Shown here: piece by piece, positions 1 to 11,582 of the stretch
How positions within the stretch are numbered: position 1 is the stretch's first letter
Layout of the letters: each line of letters opens with the position of its first letter
From: Lunularia cruciata
Lineage: Eukaryota > Streptophyta > Marchantiopsida > Lunulariales > Lunulariaceae
DNA: 64,000 nt
Assembly: GCA_948567375.1 (NCBI GenBank)
Contig: OX419763.1
Location: 1,054,001 to 1,118,000, forward strand
Direction: 5' to 3'
Translations under genes and position numbers: made by a program
The notes under the pieces: model-generated
What the model was told of the DNA's origin: nothing
Seen by the model: only the letters and a program-made list of their open reading frames with translations
Databases searched by the model: none

Positions 1-212
1 CTTGCAATTACGTCTAGTCTCCAAATTGCATAATTCCTCACTGTGAATTTGGAGTTCTTCTTTCCTCCTCCCATCTCCCCTGCTTTCTCAATGTCTCTCG
101 GTTTCACTCTCTCTACTTCTCCCCTACACACTAGCGCGTCTTCAACTCTATTTCCCTTCCCACAATCATCTGCGAGACGACTTCTCAATGGCAAAGGAAA
201 ATTGCTCGACAT
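1..212 (-). CDS. LTR-ORF, N-terminal fragment (runs off window)
   Basis: About 70 codons are open on the minus strand from the ATG at 212-210 to the window edge. The product starts MSSNFPLPLRSR and includes the Gly/Lys stretch (GGGKKNSKF) and the RNYAIWRLDVIA segment found at the same place in the 13841 copy. Function is unknown. The start is chosen by alignment with the other LTR copies, all with ATG 27 bp after TATA. No stop is seen in this fragment, but only the first twelfth of the protein is visible. Confidence 0.6.
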   Translation of the reverse strand, partial: MSSNFPLPLRSRLADDCGKGNRVEDALVCRGEVERVKPRDIEKAGEMGGGKKNSKFTVRNYAIWRLDVIA

Positions 213-230
213 TGCTTCATTGTTAGCCCA

Positions 231-240
231 ATTTTTATAG
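231..240 (-). promoter_or_regulatory. LTR TATA box
   Basis: CTATAAAAAT on the minus strand, with its T at 239 lying 27 bp upstream of the LTR-ORF ATG (212). The same spacing is present in four other LTRs of this window. Confidence 0.65.
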
Positions 241-609
241 TCACACTTTCTTTGTCTCTCTTCAATTCAAATTTCACACCTCTTGCATGCGCTTGTCACT
301 GTCAATCGTACTTCACGTGTATGGGTTGTCGGTTTTGAACATTCCCTTCTTGAATTTCTTGCCCCGATGAAAGGTTTTTAGACTGGCTTTGCGTCGGGTT
401 GAGCTCCCCCAATACAAAGATTCCTTACTTCAGGTTGTATGCTGATAGGGCATTTCTGAGTACTTTGCCTTATGACCCAAAGTCACTTTACTTCGGGTTT
501 CATCCCGAAGACTCTTTTCTTTGCCTTCTCTAGCCATACAGGCGCAATCTGACTTCTCTATACACTTCTTCTCTATTTTGAAAAAAAAACAAAAAATGTG
601 GGCACCACA

Positions 610-1420
610 ATGTGCTTGCCTAAGGTTGTACATCTTGGGTTTGGTACACTGTCTCTTCTTCCTTACTTGGGTCTCAACTTGGAACCCAATCAATGTTGCA
701 CTAGAAATGCATTGAGGGCCAAGCACTCCTTATTAACATGGCCTGATTTGCTACACATAGTGCACCATACAAATGGTCTGCCAAATGAAGGAGGCTTTCT
801 TTGGTCCTTTGCTCCAATCATTTGGATCTTGAAATCCACAAACTCTTTAATAAGAGTCTCTAGCTTATTGTCAGCCTTATTTATACTCTGTTGTTGGGGG
901 TGTCAATGGCTTCTTTCCTCCCCATCTTCATATTCATATTCCTTGGATTCTCAAGAAGAACTTGAAGATGTGGAGGATTCCTCCAAAGAAAGGGATGTTT
1001 TGCAAGAAGCTCTTTGTTTGGGCTTCTTGCCTTTCAGCTCCTATTTTCTTTGGTTTCTACAATAGTGAGAGTGGGCTGCCTCAAATTGGGTGACATGTTT
1101 GAGTACCTTGTCCAAGGAAGTTACATTCCTCTCCTTGGCAAAGATCTGGATCTCTAGTGCCAAACTTCCAAGGAACCAGGTAATGGCTTGGGCATCGGAG
1201 TAACCCACCACACCCAACTGCTTTGGGCCTTGGTTCAAAAGGGCCATGAACTGCTCAGAGTAGTCTCTCAACTTCTCCTTCTTCCCTCTATCCAAATCAT
1301 TGAGTGCCACAAAGATTCTTGTGTTGTAATCGATTTCCTAGAATCATTCTAGGAAGCCATTTTGCAAGTCCGCTCAATAGGCTATCTGAACCCCTTTTGG
1401 GTTACATGCATATACTTTTG
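610..1420 (-). pseudogene. Family A gag fragment (capsid and first zinc knuckle)
   Basis: The minus strand encodes a gag segment matching the gag of the two larger elements: an open stretch at 1310-1041 starting MALNDLDRGKKEKLRDYS, continuing with LDKVLKHVTQFEAAH, then after frame damage a CCHC zinc knuckle (CTMCSKSGHVNKEC) near 719-765. It breaks off at 609, where a minus-strand LTR starts, and upstream at about 1420 it joins LTR-ORF sequence of family B type. Gag normally forms the capsid that packages element RNA; this copy is non-functional. Confidence 0.8.
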
Positions 1421-3090
1421 TATTGCCAATTCATCTTTTGGTCTCTCAACTCTTCTCTCTTCTTCTTCAACTGTAATAACAAGGGACAAACTATCTGCAA
1501 AAAGTACTCTACCCAATCAAAGACTCCTGAACTCTTTGGTTGTTTAGGGTCTTCTCTCCTCACTTCTTTTATTAGAGCTTTACTCCAAAGTCTTAATCTC
1601 CTCACTCTCAGGGGGATTTCATCCAAGTCTTCTCCCTCAGAAGTGCTTTACTTATTTCCACAATGGCAGTAGGAATACTTTTCTTTGATCTCTGAGCCTT
1701 CTAAACCTCCAACTTTGGCTTGGCTTTAGGCATCTCCTCTATCTCCATTATAGACACAGAATGTGTCCTCCTCCATGCAATCATGCATGCAACTCTTGTT
1801 CTTCTATATCAACATCTTCTTCACCTTGTTGCTGAACTTGTGTTTCACCATCACATCTGCTGCTGCTGTTTCACCATCACCTTTGCTTTGCAGCATAAGC
1901 TTTGGTTCTTCTTCCTTTGAGTCTTGTAACTTGTACTCAACTTTGCCTTCTGATTCTTCTGCACCTGACAACTCATGGATCACTATGATGTCTTGCCTTG
2001 GGTTCACCTTCCTTGTCTTTTTGGGCTAGACCGGTGACACACTCTCCTCGGGACAACTTCTCTTTCTTTTCTTTGGGTTGTTAACTACTACCTTCATGTG
2101 TTCCCCCATTGTTGCATAGTGCTCATCACTACTTTGGATATGTTGGATGTATTGCTGCTCCTCCTCATTTGCTTCTTTGTGTAGGTTAGGATGAAAGTGA
2201 GACTCCATCTTTCTTGGTTTTATCTCCTTCATCAGGTTCAAACCAAAGTAGAAATGCATAGTGAATGGCACTAAGAAGTGGGGAGCAATTTGATCTCTCC
2301 AACACCACACCATCTGCCATGTTCTTTGGTGAAAATAGTTTGCCCAATTCATAGGCGCTCCTGCAAACATATGATGGAAAAACATAACCTAATGCTTTAT
2401 AACATACATGGTGCAATTAGGCTTAAAGAGTGCCGTCATCACCCCAATGATACTTCACCTTACTAGGTCCTGATATTATCAACTTTATACCTGTTCTTTG
2501 TGCATGGCACAATGAAGGAATTGTGGATTTTCTCAATCTCCTCCATAGGCTCTCATTTCCCAAGGAACGTAGCCCTAGTTTCCTCAACAGAGCCTCTTCC
2601 TAACACCAATCTCCAATCAAACTCTATCCATTGAGTTGGATTACCTCGCTTCCCTTTGTTCTTAGGTCCCTCCTCACAATCACTCAAAGCTACTTTTTCC
2701 ATGAACCCTATAGAACTCAAATTCCAATTCCAGGACAAAATGGTGACCTAAAGTCTATTCAAAACTTTGATCTTAGCTATCATATCTAACCTTCAAATCA
2801 CCGGATTTCTCACTACAATTGAGGGACTCTTCTTCTAATCCTTCTTTGGCATCATGTGATCTCTAACTTGGGGTAGATGAAAGATAATTCCACCATCTCT
2901 TGATCTTGAGATCCTAACTCCGTCATGATTTTTAAACATCAAATTAGGCATTCCTTCAGGTTGACTACTCAGTGGCTTAGGATACTTGTGTGACATTTTG
3001 AAATCCCCTTGATGAAGTCTAGATTTTATGATTCTTTGTTGATGGGTCATTCCTCTGTCATTCTTCACTGAAACTCACACCTTTTGCTTA
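1402..3090 (-). pseudogene. Family B LTR-ORF remnant
   Basis: Minus-strand pieces appear in the order expected for the LTR-encoded protein: an N-terminal block with YPKPLSSQPEGMPNLMF (3068-2835), a block with FDWRLVLGRGS (2738-2553), the FFHHMFAGAPMNW...HFYFGLNL block (2385-2026), an acidic block (2007-1804) and a VEYFLQIVCPLLLQLKKK coiled-coil start (1626-1402). The extra PLSSxP N-terminal block is shared with copies at 19233-18970 and 62318-62100 and marks family B. Several stops and shifts separate the pieces. At about 1420 it is fused to gag sequence. Role unknown. Confidence 0.65.
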
Positions 3091-3094
3091 CACA

Positions 3095-3427
3095 CAGAAG
3101 CTGTTGGATTCTCTACTTGCTTTTGCAATCAAACAAAGATGGAGGTGAACCTTGACAAGTCCAAGGTGGTTGTGGTGGGTTCTAAAGGTGTCACACCTTT
3201 CTTTTTTGATGGACAGCAATAAGAGCAGGTTTCTTCTTATAAGTACTTGGGCCTTGAGTTTTCTCATGACTATAGTTGGTCTACTTGTGTGAAGATGAGA
3301 ATCAATGCAAGCTTTAGAGCTTTGTATTCACTCATGAATCTCTCTAGACTTGCTCATCTTACCACATGGGAGTTGAAGAAGGTGTTGTTCAGATCTCTTG
3401 TGCAACCGGTGGTTCTCTATGGTACTT
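3095..3427 (+). pseudogene. LINE reverse transcriptase fragment
   Basis: The translation includes KMEVNLDKSKVVVVGSKGV and YLGLEFSHDYSWSTCVKMRI, found at the same spacing in the better LINE copy at 58945-60366. It covers the region after the YADD catalytic motif, then ends in a junction at about 3427. Both ends are truncated. It lies next to another LINE piece in the opposite orientation. Confidence 0.75.
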
Positions 3428-3504
3428 AGATTTTCACCACAAAACATGGAGTACCAATAGGTGGTCCAAAGTACTAAAGCCTGATCTGAAACCAGCTTGG
3501 AACT
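3428..3504. other. Unassigned junction sequence between LINE pieces
   Basis: About 75 bases between the plus-strand and minus-strand LINE fragments. They contain a short LINE-like word (acaaaacatgg) but nothing else I can place. Confidence 0.3.
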
Positions 3505-3870
3505 AAGCTCAAATTTTGTACTCTTCAGCCCAAGCGCTCAACCTCGACTCCAAAATTTCCCCATACAACTTGGCAAAGACACTACCAAGAAGTATGGTGT
3601 GGTAATTGGTGACAACATCTCTCTGGCCAGACTTGTGAATAGGAACTACCTTCTTGAAGTACCCTCTATCAGGAAAGCCACACTTGATTGCCTCATTCAA
3701 ATGAGAAGTGAGTATTGGAATCAAATGGCTGCCGCCCCACTTCAAAAGTTCAACACATAGTCCATCAAGGTCTTCAGCCTTACCATTGGCCAACTTCTTC
3801 AATTGGTACTTGACATCAGCTTCAGAGATAGTGAGAGTAGATCCAAGGCAAGGTGCCATGCTTGGAGCAT
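3505..3870 (-). pseudogene. LINE reverse transcriptase N-terminal fragment
   Basis: The minus strand reads LTISEADVKYQLKKLANGKA, then DLDGLCVELLKWGG and FKKVVPIHKSG, the N-terminal fingers part of a LINE RT. The same block is on the plus strand at 35665-36030. It is cut at 3870 exactly by the start of the 5' LTR of element A-1, so A-1 inserted here or recombined at its LTR end. Confidence 0.75.
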
Positions 3871-4257
3871 TGTGGTGCCCACATTTTTTTGTGTTTTTTC
3901 AAAATAGAGAAGAAGAAGTGTATAGAGAAGTCGGATTGTGCATGTATGGCCGAAGAAGGTGAAAAAAAGAGTCTTTGGGATGAAACCCAATTTAAAGTGA
4001 CTTTGGGTCATAAGATGAAGTACTCGGATATGCCTTGTCGCCATACAACCTGAAGTAAGGAGTCTTTGTATCGGGGGGAGCTCAACTCGAGGTGAAGGCA
4101 TTGTAACAACCTTTCGTCGGGGTGAGAAATTCAAGAAGGGACCGTTCAAAACCGGTGGCCCATACGGGTGAAGTACAATTGACAGTGACAAGCGCATGCT
4201 AGAGGTATGATTTCTCAGTAGAAACAGGATTGAAGAGAGACAAAGAAAGTGCGACTC

Positions 4258-4265
4258 TATAAAAA
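4258..4265 (+). promoter_or_regulatory. LTR TATA box
   Basis: TATAAAAA in the 5' LTR, 27 bp before the LTR-ORF ATG at 4285. It is conserved in sequence and spacing with the TATA boxes at 13814, 31897, 41803 and (minus) 239. Confidence 0.7.
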
Positions 4266-4284
4266 TCAGGCTAATGACGAAGCA

Positions 4285-6809
4285 ATGTCAAGCAATTTTC
4301 CTTCGCTGTTGAGAAGTCGTCTTGTAGGTGATCGTGGGAAGGGAAGTAGAGTTGAAGACGCACTAGTGTGTAGAGGAGAATTCGAGAGAGTGAAACTGAG
4401 AGATAGAGAGATAGGAGGAGGAAAGAAGAACTCCAAATTTGCAGCAAGGAATCATGCAATTCGGAGGTTAGATATGATCGCAAGAATCAAAGTCTTGAGC
4501 CGACTTTGGATCACTTTCTTGGCATGGAACTGGAATGTGAGTTTTCCAGGTTTCATGACAAAGATAATAGAGAGTAAGTGTCTCGATGGCCCCGAGGAAG
4601 AGGGGAAGAGAGGAAATCCGGCTCGCTGGACAGAGTTGGATTGGAGATTAGTGCTCGGGAGAGAGGCAGGCACAGAGTAAGGTGCCACATTCTTGGGGAA
4701 GGGAGAAGTAGCAGAAGAGACCCAAGAAATGAGGGATGCTTTAGGTTGAGAGTTACAAGGATCCAATGAAGAGAGGGCCATGAGTGCTCTCATGGCAATC
4801 TTGAAGCCGGAGAGAACAACTTATTTGATGAAACACCAAGCGGTGTTCTTCCATAAGATGTTTGCAAGAGAACCAATCAATTGAGCAAGGTGCTTCCATG
4901 GGAGGACAAGACAGATGGTGTGGAATTTGCGGGATAAGTCGCCTCCACACTACATTGTGCCATTTGCAGCACATTTCTATGTCGGGTTGAATTCGCTCAA
5001 TTTGGCGGAGCACAACCGAATGGTGTCTCACTTCCATTCCGACTTGAGAAGAGAAGTTGACACGGAGGAGCAGTAGTACATTCTTCAAATCTGAAGCACG
5101 AATGAGTACTACATGAAGATGGGTAAGAGTGTGGAGATAAAAGTGAGTACTCCAAAGTCAAAGAAGCAGAGTCGGCAAGGAGAAGCCAAAGACAAGACAA
5201 GACCTCGGAAAGTCAGGCGAGGAAACCGGAGGAAAGGCATAGTGGTGGTCGCGTTGTCAGACAAGGACTCAGAAGGCAAAGCCAAGTGCAAGTCCGAAGA
5301 CTCGGAACGCGAGGAAGAACCGGAGCTCACATTGCAAAGTGGAGATACGAGCAACGATAGTGATGAAGGTAGAGAGATGACATTGGTACAAATTGTTGTT
5401 GCTGAAGAAGAAGAAGTTCGGATGGAGGTCAAAGAAGAAAATACTAAGAAGTTGGAGGATGAGATACCCGAGCCCGAGGAGAAGAAATTCACGATCTAGA
5501 GGGGAGTTTGTTCAAGACGCAAGGCGAAGTGTGAAGCGGGTCTGAGTAAGGTGAGGGAAGAAGCAAACGCTAGCTCGGGAAGTGAAGCGTCTATTCCAAT
5601 ACGAAGACTGCAGAGAAGGAGGTGAGTATCGGGTGAAGAAGAAGTAAGGAAGGAGATTGCTACACAAGAGGAAGTAGTTGCGAGTGATGGAGTGGAGTAC
5701 CTGCAGGAGATTGTGTGTCCATTGTTGGTGAAGTTGGAGCACAAGAAGAAGGAGATGCAATCGACATGTCCGGAGGTGAAGACTGTGTTGCGGGTATTGG
5801 CGAGATTGGAAGAAGAGAACTCGGAGTTGAAGAAGAGTTTAACCTGAGGTGAGGAGGAAAGGGAAGTACTGTGAGGGGAGGCAGTAGTACAGAACCAAGT
5901 GATTGAGGACTTGAAGAGAGAAGCCAGGTATCAAGAAGAACTTGTGAAGAAGAGTGACATAGCAAGGGAAAGACAAGTAGCAGAGTATGAAATCTTGAAG
6001 CAACAGTTTGCTGATTCCAGACTCAAAATTATCCATGCTATGGCGAGGGTAGCAGAGAAGGAACAAGAGCTTGATAGAGTGATGGAGAGTGTAGAAGAGA
6101 AGAAGCAACTATGGCAGCGGGAGTTGACAGTAAGATATCGAGAAGAAGAGAGATTACGAGAGTTACTTCATAATCAGGAAGAGAAGATTGAGCAAAAGGA
6201 GAAGGAGAAAGAAACTATGAAAGCCGAGTTTGAGGCGGAATTGGCAATGTACAGAGAAGATTGGCTTGCAGATCAGGAACGGGAAAGGAAGATGCAATTG
6301 GAGCCCTTGAAGGAGATCGTCATCAGAATGAATGCGAAGTTAAGTACAGTGGCCAATATTTGAATTGAAGAGACGAGGCTGCACGAGTTGAAGTTGTTGG
6401 TGTAGGAGACAAGGAAGAGATAGGCAAAAGATACAGATTTGAACCCGCTATTAATTTGTCTCGAGACTCGTGTAGATAGGAAGATATTGAAAGTCGAAGA
6501 CAATATCGCGATTAGACTAGACTTAGTATAGATAAACTTCGGAAAGATGTTAGAGCCAAACCCGAAGTAGATGAAGTAGGAGTGCAGATGTCTTCGGAGT
6601 TACCAGTAGAGACAATAGAGAAGAGTGAGTCGGGAGATAAAAAGTTAGATAGATTACCCACTAGTGAAATGTCAGATCAGGAAAGAGAACTATAGGATCT
6701 GGTAGAGGATGTAGGAGTTATGAAACCTGAGGACAAAGTAGGAGGAAGTAAAGTTACTTTGGGTTTGGGTTTGAAAGCCGAAGAAGAAGTAGACATCGGA
6801 TTGGATTAG
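4285..6809 (+). pseudogene. LTR-ORF in 5' LTR, broken
   Basis: This matches the frame at 13841-16384 along its whole length. The N-terminal 130 residues are open, including ITFLAWNWNVSFPGFM and GNPARWTELDWRLVLGRE, then a CAA to TAA change makes a stop at 4678-4680. Later open pieces are the acidic segment (5113-5499) and the coiled coil (5899-6363, with repeated Glu/Arg/Gln heptads and VEEKKQLWQRELTVRYREEE). The product would end with VDIGLD at 6809. No enzymatic motif is visible. A structural or RNA/protein-binding role is only a guess. Confidence 0.8.
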
Positions 6810-7612
6810 AAACCGATTTGAGATTTGAATAGGCAGATATGAAGAGATGCATTGTCATTTCGGATCTGCATGTTTGTAGAGGCATTAGGAAGAGGTGCAG
6901 TAGGATGACAACTATCGATTGCCTTACTATTTGAGAGTGGAATTTGCATTATTATGTTGTTTAGTGCTCATAATTCTGAGAATAGATAAAGCGAAGTGCT
7001 GTGAAGCAATGCTCCTCGCTTGAGCTTGATTCCGAGTATCAACTTTGCAATTGTGTTTGTGAGTGTTTGGAGAAATTTGAAGTGCAAGTCACTATGCTTG
7101 TTGGATGTTGGATTTCATAGCCTTGATCTTCATTTTGTGTGTTTGATCCTGAGTGAAGTGCAATCGAAGCAATGCCTTGACAGATTTGAGAGGAATTGTA
7201 GTGTTGGTAGTATTTTGCAATTGTGAGTGCAGTGCGAGGTTGATGTGAAGCAATTTCGATCGAGAAAGTTGTGCCTTCAGTGGAGGGGTAGAACACAATT
7301 CTAAGGCAAAGTCATTTTGCAGTGAAGTGCCATTTTTGGGAGAGCCTAAATCATCACAATCAAGATTGTTTGGAAAGATTTGATGGATTTGTGATTAAGG
7401 AGTGTGAATTTGTGACAAGACTGTGAATCAGTGTTTGTTACTCTCTTCTAGGTGTGGTTTCTACCTGAGAGATTAAAGATGCAACCAAGAAGAACTGCAA
7501 TTGTTACTTTGACTTTGTATTTGAACATTTATGAATCGTATCTCTGCAAGAATGAACTTTACTTACCCGATTACCCGCAAAAGTGATATTTGCCGGGTTG
7601 TTACATGATTTT

Positions 7613-7630
7613 TGGCACTACTGCCGGGGA
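7613..7630 (+). other. Primer binding site, tRNA-Asp type
   Basis: TGGCACTACTGCCGGGGA lies seven bases after the 5' LTR end. It matches the complement of the 3' end of plant tRNA-Asp (TGGCGCCGTTGCCGGGGA) at 13 of 18 positions; most differences are transitions expected from methylated-cytosine decay. It would prime minus-strand DNA synthesis. Confidence 0.75.
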
Positions 7631-7689
7631 TACAAATCTTGAAAGTGGAAGAATACAAAGCCAGATTCAAAACTAGGTATCAATGCAAT

Positions 7690-9250
7690 ATGAATGTCTG
7701 CATCGAGAGAACAATGAGGAGAGAGAGCTCGAAGACAAGCATTGCAGTGTGAAGAAGGTGAATATTTGAAAGTCCCATCCACTTTTGATGAAACCAAACG
7801 AGAGGCGTTGGACTTTCAACTCCTTCACAAAGTGCAAGAAGCCCTACAAGAACTTGACCATAAGAAATGCAAAGGCAATTGGCAAGGCTACTTTGCATCC
7901 CCCTCTTTGTCCAAGAAGAAGAAAGACTCAAGTGGCCAAACATATGCATTACGGCCCAGTACACCGACTTCCCCTATAGCTATAAAGGAAGTCGTGTCCT
8001 TAAAGAACTTTGTTCGAGAAAAGACAGAACGAACACTTACAGAAGAAGAGTGTCAACATCTTCTACGAACGATTCCTTGATTGAACCGAAGGAATTTTGA
8101 AGAACACATCGAAGGTGCTGATCCTGAATCTTCCAATTGGGTTGAAGTCAACACCCTCATATCAGAAATTGTCAAAGAAGACACTACCTTGAATTTGACG
8201 AATTGGCATCCTTGGGCTGACAATACGGGGTCAATTCCAGCAAATCCCTGGGTTCCGTCAAGTTCAACTCTACCCCAGCCAATCCCAGTGCATTGAAAGA
8301 TGACTTCGTTGCCCGTCACCCAACACGCCTATCAAAAGTATAAGGGGACAAAACAAGATGAAGACCCCAATGAATTCATCAAAGAATTTGAGTTCATCTC
8401 CTTTGCTAACAAGGAGCATGACTCGGCGGATCGATTGTGAATTTTCCCAAGTCTGCTCTGAAAGAAAGCTCGGAGCTAGTACACCCATGTGACCCAGAAG
8501 GGTTTGTACCGGCAGACTAGGCAAACTTGAGAAACAACTTCTTGGAACGATTCTAGGAGGTTGATTACGACACAGGTGTCTTCATGGCACTCAATGACTT
8601 AGACCAAGGCAAGAAGGAGAAGTTGAGAGACAACTCTGAGCGGTTCATGGTACTCTTGAACCGAGTTCCCAAGCAATCGGGGGTGGTGGGTTACTCCGAT
8701 GCCCAAGCCATTACCTGGTTCCTCGAAGGACTTTCACCAAAGATCCGAATCTTTGCAAGGGAGAGGAATGTAACTTTCCTTGACAAAGTACTCAAACATT
8801 TGGCAGATCAAATGTATGGTGCCCCGCATGTGGCAAGTCGGGCCACGCAAACACGGAATGCAATACTCGTAATGCATTCCCGGTGCAACAAATTGATTGG
8901 GTTCTGGGATGGAACCAAGACGAGGAAGAAGAGGCTGTGTGCCAAATACAAGAACTACAGCCTCAGGCTAGCACATCGTATCAAGATCCAAGGTTTGGAC
9001 CAAGGGAGTATAACCCCAATGCTCTTCCACGAAGACCACCAATGAGCAACCAAAATTGACCTCATAATGTTGCACCCGGAGCCTGTTACAATTGTGGCTC
9101 GATAGGACATTGTCTCCAAACTGTCTGGAGCCAAGAAGGCAAATTGGGTACATTCTCTTGTGTGGAATTGCAAAGGATTGGGCCATACGGGCAATCAATG
9201 CCCTCACCCACCCAACCCGAAGCCACCTATAAAATATATACAAACCCCCA
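7690..9250 (+). pseudogene. Family A gag (A-1 copy)
   Basis: Open pieces in order: ALDFQLLHKVQEALQELDHK and WQGYFASPSLSKKKKDSSG (7742-8080), a middle segment with TLNLTNWHPWADNTGSIPA (8081-8296), a segment on 8300-8520 with stops, and MALNDLDQGKKEKLRDNSE...LDKVLKHL (8584-9045). By analogy with other gypsy elements this is matrix/capsid followed by nucleocapsid. The zinc-knuckle part (about 8815-9210) is damaged by deletion and frame shifts. Gag would coat the genomic RNA in cytoplasmic particles. At least three stops and two shifts disable it. Confidence 0.8.
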
Positions 9251-9256
9251 CTGAGC

Positions 9257-9850
9257 ATGGAACAATTCGAGCGAAGGGATACAAATGTAAATTGCATCAC
9301 GCTTGAGGAGGAGAGACCTCAGGAAGGGAGTCCGGCCTCGGAAGGGGAATGGCCGGACCTTGAAATTTTGAAGGTTGAGACACACGCTAGTAAGAAGAAG
9401 CGTGATCCTGAAGAACTGAGTACGACCTCCTCGTCTTCTAGAAAGGCAAAGAGACTGCGCCCAAAGGCAATTCTTTCTGCCAAGGAGGAAAAGATCCTCT
9501 TGAAAGCAAAAGCTAAAGGCTTGCAGAAAGAACTTAAGGAGGCACTACTCTGAACTCGGGATTTGAGTTTGGAAGAGGAGACAAAGAGGAAGTCTCCAGT
9601 TTTTCCGGCGGACATCCGATCCAAAGTAAAGGGTCTGATCCAAGCCGAGGTGGGCCAACCCCGAGGAACCTTGGGTTAAGGCCACTAGTAATCCCGTCCC
9701 CATTTTGAAATGTCCCGAAGTCAAAATGGAACATGGAGAGACTTCGAACCCAAAGCCAAAGGCAAAGATGGTCAAATTGGGAGGAGTACCCCCATATGAT
9801 ATTGTAGCGGATTTGGCAGCCACAAATGCCAACATTACATCCAAACAATT
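9257..9850 (+). pseudogene. Lys/Glu-rich gag-protease linker (A-1)
   Basis: An open piece at 9257-9553 reads from EERPQEGSPASEGEWPDLE into a Lys/Arg-rich stretch (SKKKRDPEEL, KAKRLRPKAI) and KAKGLQKELKEAL. The following 300 bases, in shifted frames, carry the GVPPYDIVADLAATNANIT segment that precedes protease in all three copies here. It is conserved between elements, so it was part of the polyprotein; its separate function is not known. Confidence 0.6.
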
Positions 9851-10585
9851 GTGGAAGACAACAATCTGTACAAGAAGCAGCTAAATTTGGCCCTCAAGAA
9901 GGTGAGGTCGATGTCAAAGAAGGACCTGCCCGCTATTTATCATATTGAACAAGAAGATTTGGGACCTCCTGAGGTGGATGCGGCGATTGCAGGGTGCATG
10001 ATCACATCGATACTCATTGATTCGGGGTCCGGTGTGAATGCCATGACTGAAGATACTGCAAATCAACTCGGGTACCATACGTTTGAGCCAACACCCTGAG
10101 TTTTGAAATTTGCAGACCAAACTAGGAGACGGCCTTTGGGCATGCTGTCAAATATAACCATGATCATTGGAGGGGTGCCCTTCAAGTTGAATTGCGACCA
10201 GTGACAAAGACTGGTTACCCTTTGTTGATCGGCAGACCCTGGTTGTACAGTGCCCAAGTTGTGGTGGATTGGCATCAGTAGAAGTTAAGATTCAAGGACA
10301 TTTCATCCAAAGATCAGAAGCTGGTGACTGTGAGTTGGATGAAAGTTCCTCACCTTAGGGAAACAAGTTTGTCGGAAGAGGAGGACGAATCCGAAGACTC
10401 ATCATCTTTGTCTTCAGACAAATCCAAAGACGAAGTCCAAGTTAACTATTTGGAATGCTATGAGGTGGATGTCGTAGAAAAAGATCCATATGACCTTGCC
10501 TTGGGTGAACCTGACTTGAAGGAAGGGGGCAACTCACCTTGGGTTAAGCCGAGTAAGCCACGTTGAAGGAGTCATCAACCCCAAT
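9851..10585 (+). pseudogene. Aspartic protease region (A-1)
   Basis: The segment 9851-10099 contains ILIDSGSGVNAM with the catalytic D-S-G at 10019-10027, then a stop after FEPTP. Downstream pieces read LLIGRPWLYSAQVVVDW in the layout usual for the C-terminal half of retropepsins (the copy at 28165-28419 shows LLIGRP in frame). An acidic linker follows at 10324-10566. The enzyme would cut the polyprotein as a homodimer. The active-site triad is intact here but is DFG and DLG in the other two copies. Confidence 0.75.
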
Positions 10586-10589
10586 GATT

Positions 10590-11582
10590 GTCAAGATGTT
10601 GTATTGACTGAAGGAAAAATTTAAAAAAATTTTGAAGACAGTTACTTCAGAGGAGTTGGCAGGATACACTGCCCTGTTTATAGAATTCCAAGATGTATTT
10701 GCCTAGTCAATTGATCAAATGCTGGGTGTTCCACAAGAATTCGGAGAACACCAGATTGATTTGGTTGAAGGTGCAATTCCAGTTCGGCAGCAACAATACC
10801 GCCTGAACCCGAAGTACTCGCTTTTGGTGAAAGATGAAATCGACAAGTACTTAGGGGCCGGAATCATCTTCCCTGTCTTAAGCAGTGAATGGGTTTCCCC
10901 CATTGTCGTTGTCCCAAAGAAGAAAACAGGGAAGATTCGAGTGTGCCAAGACTTTTGGAAGCTGAACGCAGTCACAAGGAAAGATCATCATCCCTTGCCT
11001 TTTACCGATACAATTTTAGATGAGGTAGCTGGGCATCCTTGTTATAGTTTTCTCGATGGATTTTTAGGGTACAATCAAGTATCCATTTGAGAAGAAGACA
11101 AGGATAAAACTACATTCACGACCGATTGGAGCACTTTCGCTTACAATCAAATGCCCTTTGGGTTGTGTAATGCTCCCGCTACTTTCCAGCGGATGATGAA
11201 TTCAATCTTCAAAGATTTCCTGTGCAAATTTGTGGAAGTTTTTATTGATGACTTTTGTGTGTTTGGATGAAGAGATGTACATTTAGATTACCTTTGCCAA
11301 ACATTTGAAAGGTGTCGTTTTGCCGGCTTGTCATTACACCCGGAGAAATGCTTCTTCGCAATGAAGGAGGGAATTCTTCTGGGGCATCGGGTGTCAAGCC
11401 AAGGTATTGAAGTTGATGTTGAGAAGGTTAAGATAATCGCAGCTTTGGAATCCCTGAAGAACATCCGGGAGATGAGAGCCTTCTTAGGACATGTCGGATA
11501 TTACAGACGCTTTGTGTCAAACTATGCAGTACTTACTACACCACTTACAAAGCTTCTGAAGAAATCCGAAGACTATTTGTAG
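10590..11582 (+). pseudogene. Reverse transcriptase (A-1)
   Basis: Gypsy RT blocks are present in order: [89 protein letters not shown] (catalytic Asp pair at 11247-11252), EGILLGHRVSSQGIEVD and MRAFLGHVGYYRRFV. One frame holds from 10719 through RNase H to 12044, broken only by single-codon stops at 11088 (CGA to TGA), 11268 (CGA to TGA) and 11580 (TGG to TAG), judged against the copies at 25-26 kb and 29 kb. It would copy element RNA into DNA. Confidence 0.92.

Larger units (their letters stand above)
1..609 (-). repeat. Family A LTR, 5' part, cut by window edge
   Basis: Read on the minus strand, this begins at 609 with TGTGGTGCCCACA, the same 13 bases that open the LTRs at 3871 and 13428, followed by the same T-rich stretch, U3 and TATA box. 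It abuts gag sequence (610-1420) in the middle of a gag word that continues in other copies, so it looks like a nested insertion of a minus-strand family A element whose remainder lies left of the window. Confidence 0.85.
3871..7605 (+). repeat. 5' LTR of A-1 (3735 bp)
   Basis: It starts TGTGGTGCCCACA after LINE sequence and ends GGGTTGTTACA directly before the primer site. It aligns from end to end by eye with 13428-17176. The first 400 bases form a U3-like promoter region, then comes a TATA box, then a roughly 2.5-kb reading frame, then about 800 bases of G/T-rich non-coding sequence up to the LTR end. Confidence 0.92.

Noticed and set aside
3095-3870. LINE 5' inversion by twin priming
   Set aside because: The two LINE pieces point in opposite directions, but neither carries a 3' tail and the order does not fit an inverted 5' half next to a normal 3' half. 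More likely two fragments or a later rearrangement.
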